A stretch of 64,000 nt of DNA from Martelella limonii (GCF_013344475.1 NZ_JABUOU010000007.1:172439-236438); one strand, 5' to 3'. Counted from the first letter of the stretch, positions 35,343-44,703 are shown. The notes: generated by a model from the sequence alone, not told the origin. Numbers and translations: made by a program.

Positions 35343-36206
35343 TCACGAGACATTCATTCGGGACATAAGGCGCATGCCGGTTCTCAGAACGCCCCAGGCC
35401 AGTGTTTCCATCCAGCGGATCGGCGCCCCCATAGGCGCGCCCAACCAGAGACGTGCTTTCGGATAGCGGCCTGCCAGCATCCTTCGTTCCGCCGCGTCGA
35501 TCTGACCAAGGCGGCCCGACAGGCTTGCGGTAATGCTGCCCTCGCTACGTTGCACGGAGCCGATTCGGATATCGGGCTCGAACATCCAGTCAATGTTCTG
35601 CTGGAAAAGCTGCACGTAGAAGTCGACATCGATCAACCAGCGCAGGGTCGGATCGAAACGGGGCAAAACGCTGCGCCGGATCACCATGGTACCGGTGGGA
35701 CCGATGACGTTGCGCCGGAACAGATAGGTCGGCGTCCGCCCGGGCACAAAACGCCGCATCCAACGCGGTGTATGACGGCGGATCGGCCGCAGCTCTTCGT
35801 CGACAAGCATGAGATCAAGCATATAAGCATCCGATGCATCTGGCCGGGACAGGCGCTCGCGCAGGAGATCGAGAAAATCGCGGTCCAACGGCACCTCGTC
35901 ATGATGCATCAGGAGCACATACTCCCCCGATGACGCCTCAAGCAACGCGTTCCAGTTTGCCCCCGCGCCAAGCGATGCGCCGGAATGCGTCGGGTTGTGA
36001 CGATAGCTGAGGCGCGGCATCTTCTTGGCGAATCGCGCAATGATGGCTTGCAGGTCCGGCTCGGGCGAGTCGTCAAATACAAGAACCTCGACATCATCCG
36101 GCAAGGGCGCAAGGACTGACAATATGCGCTCCAACCCCGCCGCGTATCTGTACGTCGGTATCAGAATGCTGAGGCGTGCTCGCCTAACATTAAAGGGCTC
36201 ATTCAT
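35343..36206 (-). CDS. Family 2 glycosyltransferase
   Basis: 287 residues, starting MNEPFNVRRARLSILIPTYR. The GT-A start ILIPTYRYA, VLVFDDSPEP and LLMHHDEVP (metal-binding position, with HDE in place of DxD, near residue 100) place it in GT2. A later LIDVDFYVQLF is the acceptor-side acidic motif. Together with the neighbouring GT2 and GT11 enzymes it builds the repeat unit of a surface polysaccharide. Specificity unknown. Confidence 0.87.
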   Translation of the reverse strand: MNEPFNVRRARLSILIPTYRYAAGLERILSVLAPLPDDVEVLVFDDSPEPDLQAIIARFAKKMPRLSYRHNPTHSGASLGAGANWNALLEASSGEYVLLMHHDEVPLDRDFLDLLRERLSRPDASDAYMLDLMLVDEELRPIRRHTPRWMRRFVPGRTPTYLFRRNVIGPTGTMVIRRSVLPRFDPTLRWLIDVDFYVQLFQQNIDWMFEPDIRIGSVQRSEGSITASLSGRLGQIDAAERRMLAGRYPKARLWLGAPMGAPIRWMETLAWGVLRTGMRLMSRMNVS

Positions 36207-36221
36207 TGTGAAAATACTTAC

Positions 36222-37343
36222 CTAAAAATACAGGGTATTAAGAAAGAAGAGTGAGTTGCTCGAGATCAGATACACGGCCATCGCATTCTTGATGTTCGTG
36301 CCCCAGCCAGATATGCAGATTGCTGCGCCGACAGATGATAGCGTAACAACGCGAACGATTGCCTCTCCATCGTCCGCGCCTGCGCCCGAAAAATAAAAGA
36401 GAACAATAGCAATTGCGCAAGCGACGTAGTTCAAGGCGTAGAGGTACGGGAAATAATCAGCTCGATCGACACGCCTGACCTTCTTTCGATACCACAACCA
36501 TACAGGTATCCATATCAGGATCGGGAAAAAGGAAATTGAAAAAAATCGGACTGGATTCAGTTCAGAAATAAGATGCTCTCCTCTGAATGAAGTCGATCCA
36601 CTCACTCCTTTCCAGTATAAAACAATCCACATTACTACGCATATTATGAAATACGCAGAAGCACCTGAGAAATTCCGCAAAAGAAAGCGTTTTTTCCACA
36701 ATAACGGCGGGAAAAGAAACGCAAATAGAACCATAAATGTTTGAGTGTGAACAAAGGCACTTACAAAAAAACAGATTAGAACGTACGCACTTGCCAACCA
36801 ATTTCGAACTCGAAATTTATGCCCGTTCAATAGAGTGATATAACCGAGACATAAAAATAGAATTGAAATTCCTGCGCGAAGTCGAACAAGATAAAACTCC
36901 AGAACGAATACGAACATAAGCGCTAAAAGAAATAAGCTACTTTTACTGAAATAACTTGAATATATTTTTTCATTTTCTGAACGCGAAGGATTAAATCGCA
37001 ACAGAATAACACATAGAATGATGCCTAGAGAAAATACAATAAATCTAAAAGCTTCATATGAAACTCCAATATATTGCAAGAATTCTAATAGGAATGCAAA
37101 GCCTGTGTATCTACCTCCAAGCTCATAGCTTGAATTGTATAGAAAAAGATACGATTCGTAATCAGGCAATCTTTCATTCGTAAGAAGAATCAAAAAGTAA
37201 GTAAAAATTACAATAAACACTAATCGGACCAAAATAATTAGCCCGTCAAGAGCCGGATCTCTCAATCTTGCCCTCGTACGACGCGACGATGCATCTAATT
37301 TTGCGGGACCGCGAATATTTGTTCTTTTATCGACAGCAGACAT
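36222..37343 (-). CDS. EpsG/Wzy-like polysaccharide polymerase
   Basis: 373 residues with about ten membrane helices, after a basic cytoplasmic N-terminus (MSAVDKRTNIRGPAKLDASS). The layout resembles EpsG-family and Wzy-type O-antigen/capsule polymerases: NERLPDYESYLFLYNSS periplasmic loop, FRFIVFSLG, LRAGISILFLCLGY and FVHTQTF motif. These join lipid-linked repeat units on the periplasmic face. DNA is much more AT-rich than the neighbours, a usual trait of wzy genes and a sign of transfer. It sits between glycosyltransferase genes with 10-15 base gaps. Confidence 0.8.
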   Translation of the reverse strand: MSAVDKRTNIRGPAKLDASSRRTRARLRDPALDGLIILVRLVFIVIFTYFLILLTNERLPDYESYLFLYNSSYELGGRYTGFAFLLEFLQYIGVSYEAFRFIVFSLGIILCVILLRFNPSRSENEKIYSSYFSKSSLFLLALMFVFVLEFYLVRLRAGISILFLCLGYITLLNGHKFRVRNWLASAYVLICFFVSAFVHTQTFMVLFAFLFPPLLWKKRFLLRNFSGASAYFIICVVMWIVLYWKGVSGSTSFRGEHLISELNPVRFFSISFFPILIWIPVWLWYRKKVRRVDRADYFPYLYALNYVACAIAIVLFYFSGAGADDGEAIVRVVTLSSVGAAICISGWGTNIKNAMAVYLISSNSLFFLNTLYF

Positions 37344-37353
37344 CTTGTGTTGG

Positions 37354-38346
37354 TCACCCTATCCGTGTCGGGGCGATCCGCGCGGCCATTTTTTTCAGGG
37401 GCCGTTTCAGCCATTGCGGCAAATGCCGCGTCTTTGGGAGACCGATCCCCATATCGGCAGGCACGCGAACACTGTATTCGACTTCATAGGTTTGCGCATC
37501 CAGTTCCGCGGCGTTTCGGCATGCGTCCGGATCGCAGGGGCGACCATCGGTTCCGATGTATAGCCAGCCCTCGTAGAAATTGGACGGCATCGCCCAGCGT
37601 TTTGCCGCGTGACCGTAGCGCGCCCAGTGTTCGGGGGCGATGACCAATGGCACGTCACGGCGCGTCTTGATCGGGAAATAGGAAAAGCTGGAATTCGACA
37701 CGACAAGCGCTTTCGCCCCCATCAGAGCGGCATAACACTCGGCCACTCCCCCCTCCAGAACCTCGAACTCCGGCAGGAATGCGCGCGCATAGGGCCGGTC
37801 GTCGGTCACCACGAGAATGTTGTCCGCCCGCACGCGCTCGCGCAGGCAGGCGATGGCGTGATCCCAGTAAGAGCGCGGCAGGATCAGGGACTTGTGTCGC
37901 TTATATTCGCCTCCCCGCAAATTGAGGACGCATGTGTCCGCGTATTTTTCTGAAAGCCGCTGCAGCTGCTCGGTCGGACGAACCCAGTCCGCGAGATCGC
38001 CGGTGCGGCCGTAAAAATACTTTTCGCTCTGAAACAACCCGTCGATCTGCGCGCGCGGCGGCAATTTCTCCACACGACTGTCATATGTCGCGGAGAAATA
38101 TTTAAGCGCCGGATCATAGAACAGCGCTTCGTTGAACGGCGTGACCGGCGCACCGGGATCGGGATCGTCTGCGCTGTCGATTTCCAGAAACCCGGCACCC
38201 TTGAACAGTTCGAGACCGGTGACGACATGCGGCCGCCGCAGATGCGCGGCAATGCCCCGGCCCGCGGCATAGACCCAAAGCTGGTTGCCAAGCCCCTGGC
38301 CAGCGAGGAAATTCGTGCGAACGATGCCAGCCGCGTCTTTCATCAT
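37354..38346 (-). CDS. Divergent GT11-like glycosyltransferase
   Basis: 330 residues. The start region TNFLAGQGLGNQLWVYAAGR, a central VLNLRGGEYKRHKS and VVSNSSFSYFPI mirror the three GT11 motifs (GGLGNQ, HIRRGDY, SNSSFSWW) but with substitutions, and the family Trp pair is replaced by Tyr-Phe. It probably transfers fucose or a related 6-deoxysugar, with a different donor or linkage than the classic GT11 gene at 34437. Its start overlaps the GT17 stop by 4 bases. Confidence 0.75.
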   Translation of the reverse strand: MMKDAAGIVRTNFLAGQGLGNQLWVYAAGRGIAAHLRRPHVVTGLELFKGAGFLEIDSADDPDPGAPVTPFNEALFYDPALKYFSATYDSRVEKLPPRAQIDGLFQSEKYFYGRTGDLADWVRPTEQLQRLSEKYADTCVLNLRGGEYKRHKSLILPRSYWDHAIACLRERVRADNILVVTDDRPYARAFLPEFEVLEGGVAECYAALMGAKALVVSNSSFSYFPIKTRRDVPLVIAPEHWARYGHAAKRWAMPSNFYEGWLYIGTDGRPCDPDACRNAAELDAQTYEVEYSVRVPADMGIGLPKTRHLPQWLKRPLKKMAARIAPTRIG

Positions 38347-39305
38347 GCCGCCCCCGCATTCACGGGCTCGGACGTCGAGCGGGCGTATTTCTCGATGAAG
38401 CCCCTGATTTGAAAGATCTCGGCCGGGAAACTATCGTCAATGGCAACCGTGCGCAGCGTCCTGTTTTGCAGCAGGATGTCGGCGTTTCCGTCGATGCTTT
38501 TTTGCCAGGCGCCGCGGCGGAAGCGGCTCAGCACTTTCGCGAGCTCCGCCCGCATCCCCTGATAGGGCAGCGCCCTGAGCTTATCCTGAATGGCATCGCT
38601 GCCGCCGAGATAGCTGAAATGCCATCCCGCATCCGCAATCGGAGGACCAGGCAGTCCTGCAGGGTTGCTGGAGGCATAGCGAAGCAGATCGAGGGACTGA
38701 CCTTCAAGCATGTCGTAGGTGAATGCGACGGTTCCGAACCACGGCGCATCGACCAGGTTGTTGATGTAGTACAGCGACCAACGCATCTGAAAATAGGACG
38801 GCCGCTCTACGGCCTGATCGCGCAGCCGGCCAATCACCCGCGCATCGGGCAGTTCATCGACATCGCTCAACAGGATGAGGTCATCCGGTCTGGCCACGCT
38901 GGCCAGTCCCTTCACGGCAGCATCGCGATGCGTGATTTCGCGTTTCAACGACGCACGCAGCTGCCTTGGCGGACGCATGTTGTGCTTATGCGCACGTACG
39001 GCATCCGGCGAGGTAACATACTTCTGCCAATCCGCACCCTGAAGTTCGGAAAGAGTATCCTTGTCAACCGCGTTGTAGATGATCTTGTCTTCGAAAGCGG
39101 CGAAGCGATCCCGGTTCTCCGCAAAATACATCGGCTTCGGTTTGCCGGAAAATGTCTCTTCGCATTCCGTCACCACGAAGAAATCGACATGATCGTAAAG
39201 TGCGCGAAACCGCAGTTCCAGAAGATCCAGTTCTTTGTAAAACAGGAAAACGTCGATCACGCGCCGGGCGTGGGAAGGTTGCGTATCTGCTACAGCATCA
39301 ATCAC
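38343..39305 (-). CDS. GT17-family glycosyltransferase (N-acetylglucosaminyltransferase-like)
   Basis: 320 residues from GTG 39305, preceded by GGGAGG at 6 bases and overlapping the upstream stop (GTGA); the longer frame from 39407 has no ribosome site and runs inside the upstream gene. Motifs: RRVIDVFLFYKELDLLELRF at the start, VVTECEETFSGKPKP, and LLSDVDELPD (metal-binding DxD). This is the pattern of GT17, the family of bisecting GlcNAc transferase, whose bacterial members occur in surface-glycan loci. Donor is assumed to be UDP-GlcNAc or similar; the acceptor is unknown. Confidence 0.82.
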   Translation of the reverse strand: MIDAVADTQPSHARRVIDVFLFYKELDLLELRFRALYDHVDFFVVTECEETFSGKPKPMYFAENRDRFAAFEDKIIYNAVDKDTLSELQGADWQKYVTSPDAVRAHKHNMRPPRQLRASLKREITHRDAAVKGLASVARPDDLILLSDVDELPDARVIGRLRDQAVERPSYFQMRWSLYYINNLVDAPWFGTVAFTYDMLEGQSLDLLRYASSNPAGLPGPPIADAGWHFSYLGGSDAIQDKLRALPYQGMRAELAKVLSRFRRGAWQKSIDGNADILLQNRTLRTVAIDDSFPAEIFQIRGFIEKYARSTSEPVNAGAA

Positions 39306-40123
39306 GACGCGCCTCCCGGCAATTTGTTCATGCGTCTCGAAACAGCATATCCGAGACGCGTCACGGCACGTTTCAAACGGGTCTGGGCGCGATAGGTCTC
39401 CTGGCAACGTTTTGCCAAGTCAGCGAGGCCGGCGCTATCGAGGCTGACACTCATGGCAGGGTTCTCCTCGAACGGGGCGCAGAAAATGGCGTCCAGCGCT
39501 CTCTCGACGAAAAACGATTCAACAGCCAGGGGTTCATAACCGATGAAACTGCGCAGATTGCGGTAGAATGCGCGGCTGCGCAGCAAAATGTGTGCTCGCG
39601 GAACGACGACATTGGCGCCCGGCCCAAAACGCACATATGTGGGCTCCCGCGTATCAGGAAACAGGAACCGGAAAAAACTCTGGAAGTCGTTGAAATAGCG
39701 GCCGCGCTTCTTTCGCGAGTACCAGCTGTCGTTGATTTCCAGGAAGTCGCCCGCAGTCGACATCACAGCGACAGGAAAGTTCATGCCTTCCCAACTCTCG
39801 GGGTCGACGATCGGAGTATAGACGTCGCGCATGCACAATCGGCTAAAACAGTCTTCGGATACGTGACGTGGATAAGTACTGTTCTTGCAAAAAACCACGA
39901 TTTCCGGGAGATCGTCATAATGATCGTCGATGAACCGCAAATAGGCCGATAGATTGTATCCCGTATTCTCGATCCAGACTTTGTTCGGCCCGGAAAAAGC
40001 TTCATAGCTTTCTCGGTTTTCCTCACCCTTGAAATAGACAAGGTAGTCCTCGCCCGCATATTTCAGCAGGTCGAGATTTCCCTCGTAATAAGATACACAG
40101 AAAAAACGGCGCGCTGACATCAC
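39302..40123 (-). CDS. DUF3431-like protein of the glycan cluster
   Basis: 273 residues. The central stretch ENTGYNLSAYLRFIDDHYDD, followed by LPEIVVFCKNSTYPRH, is typical of DUF3431, a family of predicted glycosyltransferase-like proteins. No signal peptide or membrane helix. It overlaps both neighbours by 4 bases, so it is translationally coupled to the sulfotransferase upstream and the GT17 gene downstream. The function is unproven; a transferase acting on the same glycan is likely. Confidence 0.7.
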   Translation of the reverse strand: MMSARRFFCVSYYEGNLDLLKYAGEDYLVYFKGEENRESYEAFSGPNKVWIENTGYNLSAYLRFIDDHYDDLPEIVVFCKNSTYPRHVSEDCFSRLCMRDVYTPIVDPESWEGMNFPVAVMSTAGDFLEINDSWYSRKKRGRYFNDFQSFFRFLFPDTREPTYVRFGPGANVVVPRAHILLRSRAFYRNLRSFIGYEPLAVESFFVERALDAIFCAPFEENPAMSVSLDSAGLADLAKRCQETYRAQTRLKRAVTRLGYAVSRRMNKLPGGAS

Positions 40124-41025
40124 GAGAAGGCCAATTGCGAATGAGCATGAAGCGACTTTGCGAGGGGCTCATTCAACCGGTCGGCATGGCTCTCTGCAAA
40201 TTTGCTCAGCTCTTGATCCCTGCGGTGCGCCAAGGCTCGCTCGGGCTTCAGTTTCGCGATCGCATCCTGCTTCACCTGCTTGGCATCGCCCAGCTCAAGG
40301 AGCTCGAGAAGTTTGCCGACGGTGTCGCGCGGCGTCGCGCACAAATCCTCGAAATTCACGGATGCCACGCGAGCCGGCCCCAGGCGCGCGACATGGGCAC
40401 GGCCTTCGGCGACATATTCTTCCCATATCCCAAAGGCATGCTCCATCGTCGAGCTTCGCATCGAGTCCGAAAAGCCGCCCCGTTTCATGCGCATTCCGTA
40501 AATGAACGGGTACTGGTCGAATTTTCTCCGATAGCCATCCATCTCACGATGGCGTCGCGTCACAAGACTGTGCGCCACGTCGACGCCATGGCGTTCGACA
40601 TAGATGTAGCGTGCATTGGGATAGATGTTTTCCCAGATCGGCAGAGTGAATGTATTTCTGGGGTCTTTCCAGCCCCAAGTCCGATACGCCTTGCGCAAGC
40701 CGGACCTCTGTCCCATCAGCGCGCTCCAGCCGAGGTAGCGGCCCCGCAGCGGGCCGGACAGAATACGACGCAGATAGGCGTCCGTAAGCTCCAAGCAATC
40801 CGTGTCCCTAAGCAGATTGATCATGGCGGCGGGGTTGTCCCAACTTGCCCCGCTGGTCGTAAACATCCACGCGTTCAGCGCCTGAAACAGTACCGCTTCT
40901 CCGTTTACGTCCTGCTGCGCTCCAGAGAATACGCCGTGCGCCTGAAGGATATCGCCGACAATCGTTGTCCCCGACCGGTGCATCCCGAAGATAACCACTG
41001 GTGCATCATTCTGAAAGCCGATCAT
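40120..41025 (-). CDS. PAPS-dependent sulfotransferase
   Basis: 301 residues. VVIFGMHRSGTTIVGDIL near the N-terminus is the 5'-phosphosulfate-binding loop of PAPS sulfotransferases; YIYVERHGVDVAHSLVTRR supplies the 3'-phosphate-binding region, and VNFEDLCATP the later family motif. It should sulfate a hydroxyl of a carbohydrate made by the neighbouring transferases. Its ATG overlaps the flippase stop by 4 bases. The start of cysD, whose product makes the PAPS precursor APS, lies at the far end of the window but is not part of this operon. Confidence 0.88.
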   Translation of the reverse strand: MIGFQNDAPVVIFGMHRSGTTIVGDILQAHGVFSGAQQDVNGEAVLFQALNAWMFTTSGASWDNPAAMINLLRDTDCLELTDAYLRRILSGPLRGRYLGWSALMGQRSGLRKAYRTWGWKDPRNTFTLPIWENIYPNARYIYVERHGVDVAHSLVTRRHREMDGYRRKFDQYPFIYGMRMKRGGFSDSMRSSTMEHAFGIWEEYVAEGRAHVARLGPARVASVNFEDLCATPRDTVGKLLELLELGDAKQVKQDAIAKLKPERALAHRRDQELSKFAESHADRLNEPLAKSLHAHSQLAFS

Positions 41026-42428
41026 TTCACGTTCTCACTTTTTTGCGGCGCAACGTTGGCGCGCGCCAGTCCGAAATATCCAAGCGGTCCGGGCCTGATC
41101 CCCAATTCCCGCCAGACCATCACAGCCATTATGACCTTGGACAAGACCATAGCCACGGATGTTGCAATAGCCGCACCCTCAAGCCCCGCCAATGGTATGA
41201 GCAGAAAATTCAAGGCAATGTTCAAGACAACCGCGCCGCCGACAGCATAAAGCGTCATTCTTTCCTTGCCAACCATACTGAGGAAAGTGCCAGTCGGACC
41301 TATCAACGCCCCAATAGCGAAGCCCAGTGCGATGATCAAAAGCGGGTGATAAGAATTTATGTAAGTTGGACCGAACAAATGAGTCAGAAGCAGCGGGCCC
41401 GCTAACCATAGTCCGGCGCAAACTGCAATCACGGATACGCCGGTGAGTACCGACAGGTCGGCGTAGAGCTTTCTCATCTGGCCATACTCATTGCGTGCAT
41501 GGGCCGCCGCGATCTGTGGCTCGATCGTCGAGTTCACGATCATGATCGGCATTTGGGCCAAAAAGCCCAACTGTGCTGCAACCGCGTAAACGCCGATGTC
41601 CTCAGGCGGATAGTAAATGCCGAGGATCAGAATGTCACTTCGCTGCATCAGAAGGGCAATACCACCCAGCAAGAAGAACGGCAGCAGGCTGCGCCACCAA
41701 ACCGAGAGACTATAGGAGGGAACAATCTTCTTCTGGCTTCCCTGCACAGCGAGGGCGCGCCTGATGAAGAAGGCCATGAAGATTGAAGCCACCAGGTTTC
41801 CGACAACCATATAGATCAGCAGTTCGAGCGCCGTTCCCTCCCAATCCAGGAGTTTTGACGCGACCACAAGCCCCAGCATGGTCAGCGGCTGCAGCAGCAT
41901 CATCGGCCAAGCGGCGACCATGACACGCTGCAGACCACGAAGAATCGCCTGCTGCAAGCTGGTCAGGGTCAATGTGGTGAACAGAAGTATCGCGATCCAT
42001 GCCGCGTAGTCGTAAATCTCGGCAACCGGCGAGCAGTAGGACCAGCATGCCAATGCTCCCACAATCGCAACAATCAACGTGCCAACCGCAACGAAGGCGG
42101 ACGAAAACCGCAAAATTCCGCGAAGCTGGTGATCTTGACCTGAGGCGTGATAATAAGCAATTTCCCGCGTCAAGAGCTGAGGAAAGCCGAATACGACGAC
42201 CATCGCGACAAGATTGGTGATGTTGAGCAAGTATATATAAGCGCCGAATTCGGTTTCACCGGCAAACGCGATGATTTGAATCTGCAACACCAAAGCAATA
42301 AGCTTCTGCGCCACAGATATAGCCCCGAAGGACATGAATTTGTTGAGCAGGAGCCTCATCTTGACGATATGCCTTGCTCTTGTCCAAGCCGCGAGCCCAA
42401 GCGGAGACACGTCTTGAAACCAACCCAT
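41022..42428 (-). CDS. Wzx-type polysaccharide flippase
   Basis: Up to 468 residues with 12-14 membrane helices, of the polysaccharide-transport (PST/MATE-like) family: FGAISVAQKLIALVLQIQII, FGAYIYLLNITNLVAMVVVF and late FGPTYINSYHPLLIIALGFA. It flips undecaprenyl-linked repeat units to the periplasmic side for the Wzy-like polymerase. It is the first gene of the cluster. Start is uncertain: ATG 42428 gives a 23-residue hydrophilic leader, while ATG 42359 (MRLLLNKFMSFGAI) begins just before the first helix; neither has a strong ribosome site. Confidence 0.88.
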   Translation of the reverse strand: MGWFQDVSPLGLAAWTRARHIVKMRLLLNKFMSFGAISVAQKLIALVLQIQIIAFAGETEFGAYIYLLNITNLVAMVVVFGFPQLLTREIAYYHASGQDHQLRGILRFSSAFVAVGTLIVAIVGALACWSYCSPVAEIYDYAAWIAILLFTTLTLTSLQQAILRGLQRVMVAAWPMMLLQPLTMLGLVVASKLLDWEGTALELLIYMVVGNLVASIFMAFFIRRALAVQGSQKKIVPSYSLSVWWRSLLPFFLLGGIALLMQRSDILILGIYYPPEDIGVYAVAAQLGFLAQMPIMIVNSTIEPQIAAAHARNEYGQMRKLYADLSVLTGVSVIAVCAGLWLAGPLLLTHLFGPTYINSYHPLLIIALGFAIGALIGPTGTFLSMVGKERMTLYAVGGAVVLNIALNFLLIPLAGLEGAAIATSVAMVLSKVIMAVMVWRELGIRPGPLGYFGLARANVAPQKSENVK

Positions 42429-43403
42429 CGTTGATGACTACTCGGGAGATGCACCACCGCTTGACTCAAAGTGCCCCTGTTACACGCCATATTAGCATCG
42501 CTCGTGATTGTTGAAACGCTCAAGATAAGCGCACCGTTTCGCGTTTTTCCAAGCTTGCCGCGCACGCAAGCCAAGCTGTTCTTTGGCAATCCGACCCTTC
42601 TCAAAAGGCACTCCGTCAGGTTCCCGCTTTGCGATTTTCAAGCAAGCGCGCGAAAAATACCAGGCTTGCAAAAAGCTGGCATCGAAACGACATCAGCTCG
42701 CTTCACCTTTTTCAACGACCGAGAACCCATTCGTGGCGTCACCGGAAGGCGCTGATCAGCTTTGCTTCAAACTGCTGGTTGCGATGCAACAAATAGCACC
42801 AATTGAACAGGAAACCACTTAAGGAAGAAAAGCAGGTTGTCAAAAAATATTAGCCGCGAAGCGCAAGCGCTCAGCGCCCCATCAACTAGCAACAAAATGT
42901 CATAGGTGTGAAAGTCATGTAAATTCTTCCATAATTATTGGATATATCCCGTATGACATAGTCAATCCGATCTACCGGGGACCCTAATTGATTAATCATT
43001 TTCAGCCCTCATCGAGGCTCTAAGCTGAAATAGAGACAAAATTACACATAATAAATCGACTAAATCTTCAAGAAATTAAAAGCCGCGATAGCCAGTCATT
43101 CCACATGGAGAAGAGAATAGTCGATGAATTGCAACAATCAAATATTGAACACATTAAAATAATTCAAATGGATAGCCACGAGAGAATGTACCCCTCGAAA
43201 ACCGTATCCACGGTACGTCTCCCAAGCGACATGCTGGATCATGCAACATCGGCTCAAACCCTGCGAGGCGCATATTTGGCCTTAATGCCTTTATAAGCAA
43301 GGTCATATCATCTACACAACCCATAGATAACCTTTTGAAGGCAACCTATCAATAGCGGGGGTAGTCAAATGCATAGCGCTGCCATCCGCGGAGTTATATC
43401 CCA
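42429..43403. other. 975-bp AT-rich intergenic region with distant inverted repeat
   Basis: No convincing gene. Short open frames here lack ribosome sites and codon bias. The stretch 42840-43100 is distinctly AT-rich. ATGTCATA (42897-42904) and TATGACAT (42952-42959) are perfect inverted copies 47 bases apart and could be a regulatory site for the flippase (minus) or epimerase (plus) promoters. Confidence 0.4.
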
Positions 43404-44399
43404 ATGAAAAGATTTTCAAAAATTACGATTGTTGGGGGGGCGGGCTTTGTCGGCACCAACCTCTGCCAGAGGTTGGCAGATTGCCAGATTCCTTTTGAAA
43501 TCATCGACATAAAGCCGAGCAAACGCTTTCCAGACAAGTGCAAGTTTGGCGATGTGCGTGAACTCGAAAGCCTCAGAAGCACCATTACAGGCGACGTCGT
43601 TGTAAATCTCGCAGCGGTCCATCGTGACGATATCCGCGACAAGTCGGAATACACGCGCACTAACGTCGAAGGGGCAATGAATATTGCGCAGGTTTGCACG
43701 GAGAAGGACATTAGAAAGATCGTTTTTACAAGCTCTGTAGCGGTTTACGGCTTTGCGAAACCCGGAACAGATGAGACTGGCGCGATCAACCCATTCAATG
43801 AATACGGCAAAACCAAGCATCAAGCGGAAGAAAAGCTTCGCTCATGGCAACGCAGAGGCGATAACGAGCTGATCATTGTTCGTCCGACAGTAATTTTCGG
43901 CGAGGGAAATAGAGGCAACGTCTACAATCTCTTGAGACAGATATCGTCTGGCAATTTTCTCATGGTGGGAGCAGGAAGAAATCGCAAATCCATGGCGTAC
44001 ATCGGCAATATTGTCGCATTTCTTGAGCGGTGCATTGAAGCAGACCAGAAATACGCTGTTTTCAATTACGTCGATACGCCGGATATGGATATGAATTCAC
44101 TTGTCCGCCAAGTTCGCACCGTCCTCAAAGGAAAGGATAACGTGGGAATACGCCTTCCGTATTGGATTGGTATAATCCTGGGTTACGCTGCGGATGGGTT
44201 CACACGAATTACAGGAAAGCGGCTTCCGATAAGTTCGATTAGGATAAAGAAGTTTTGTTCTTCTACCGCGTTCAATTCGGCCAAATCGGAGTTAGATGGC
44301 TTTGTACCGCCATTCACCCTTCAACAGGGTATCGAGCGCACACTCCAAAGCGAATTTATATCGCCGAATCCTGATAATGAGGTATTCTACACTGAATGA
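43404..44399 (+). CDS. NAD-dependent nucleotide-sugar epimerase/dehydratase
   Basis: 331 residues of the extended SDR family. The Rossmann motif GGAGFVG lies at about 11-17, the catalytic serine in IVFTSSVAVYG and the YxxxK pair in NEYGKTK. It would alter a nucleotide-linked sugar (epimerisation, reduction or dehydration) in the cytoplasm. Codon use is more AT-rich than in the metabolic genes, as in the wzy gene, consistent with belonging to the transferred glycan locus although it is on the other strand. Substrate cannot be named. Confidence 0.85.
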   Translation: MKRFSKITIVGGAGFVGTNLCQRLADCQIPFEIIDIKPSKRFPDKCKFGDVRELESLRSTITGDVVVNLAAVHRDDIRDKSEYTRTNVEGAMNIAQVCTEKDIRKIVFTSSVAVYGFAKPGTDETGAINPFNEYGKTKHQAEEKLRSWQRRGDNELIIVRPTVIFGEGNRGNVYNLLRQISSGNFLMVGAGRNRKSMAYIGNIVAFLERCIEADQKYAVFNYVDTPDMDMNSLVRQVRTVLKGKDNVGIRLPYWIGIILGYAADGFTRITGKRLPISSIRIKKFCSSTAFNSAKSELDGFVPPFTLQQGIERTLQSEFISPNPDNEVFYTE

Positions 44400-44403
44400 C
44401 GGC

Positions 44404-44580
44404 CTAGGTATTGCGCCCCACGAAGATCGACACGTTAGAAACCAGCCCGACCGTGCCTGCGACTATGCAGCCCCAGGACATCCAATGACGGAGGCTGCGC
44501 AGATCGCACGCCTTCATCGTGGTGAGCGTTCCGGCCAACAGGCCGAAGGATGAGAAGACCGCCAGAAAGTTATCATTGGC
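44404..44580 (-). pseudogene. Possible remnant of a small membrane protein
   Basis: The reverse strand reads ANDNFLAVFSSFGLLAGTLT, then TMKACDLRSLRHWMSWGCIV and AGTVGLVSNVSIFVGRNT before a TAG at 44404-44406. The two hydrophobic stretches and sensible codon use suggest a once-functional gene, but there is no upstream start codon with a ribosome site before a stop. It may be a left-over of the glycan locus. No other gene is seen in 44400-44703. Confidence 0.3.
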
Positions 44581-44613
44581 CCCACACCCTCGAACAGCAA
44601 AAGGTCCTATGCA

Positions 44614-44641
44614 TGTCCGAGACGATCAGACATCTCGGACA
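44614..44641. terminator. Inverted repeat downstream of AT3
   Basis: TGTCCGAGA (44614-44622) and TCTCGGACA (44633-44641), a perfect 9-bp stem with a 10-base loop, 63 bases beyond the AT3 stop. It lies between convergent genes, so a terminator is the simplest reading; no T-run follows. Confidence 0.4.
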
Positions 44642-44703
44642 CAAGATTGAGTAAAACGCGCAAGACCCGCCGCCTTGCAACAGCCGACCGCTCGGCGTCA
44701 CAT

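Noticed and set aside
40135..41250. Plus-strand ORF of 371 codons
   Set aside because: Lies antisense to the sulfotransferase and flippase genes, whose motifs are clear; composition is that of a shadow frame.
43105..43296. 63-residue plus-strand ORF before the epimerase
   Set aside because: No ribosome site, AT-rich non-coding codon use and no recognisable domain.
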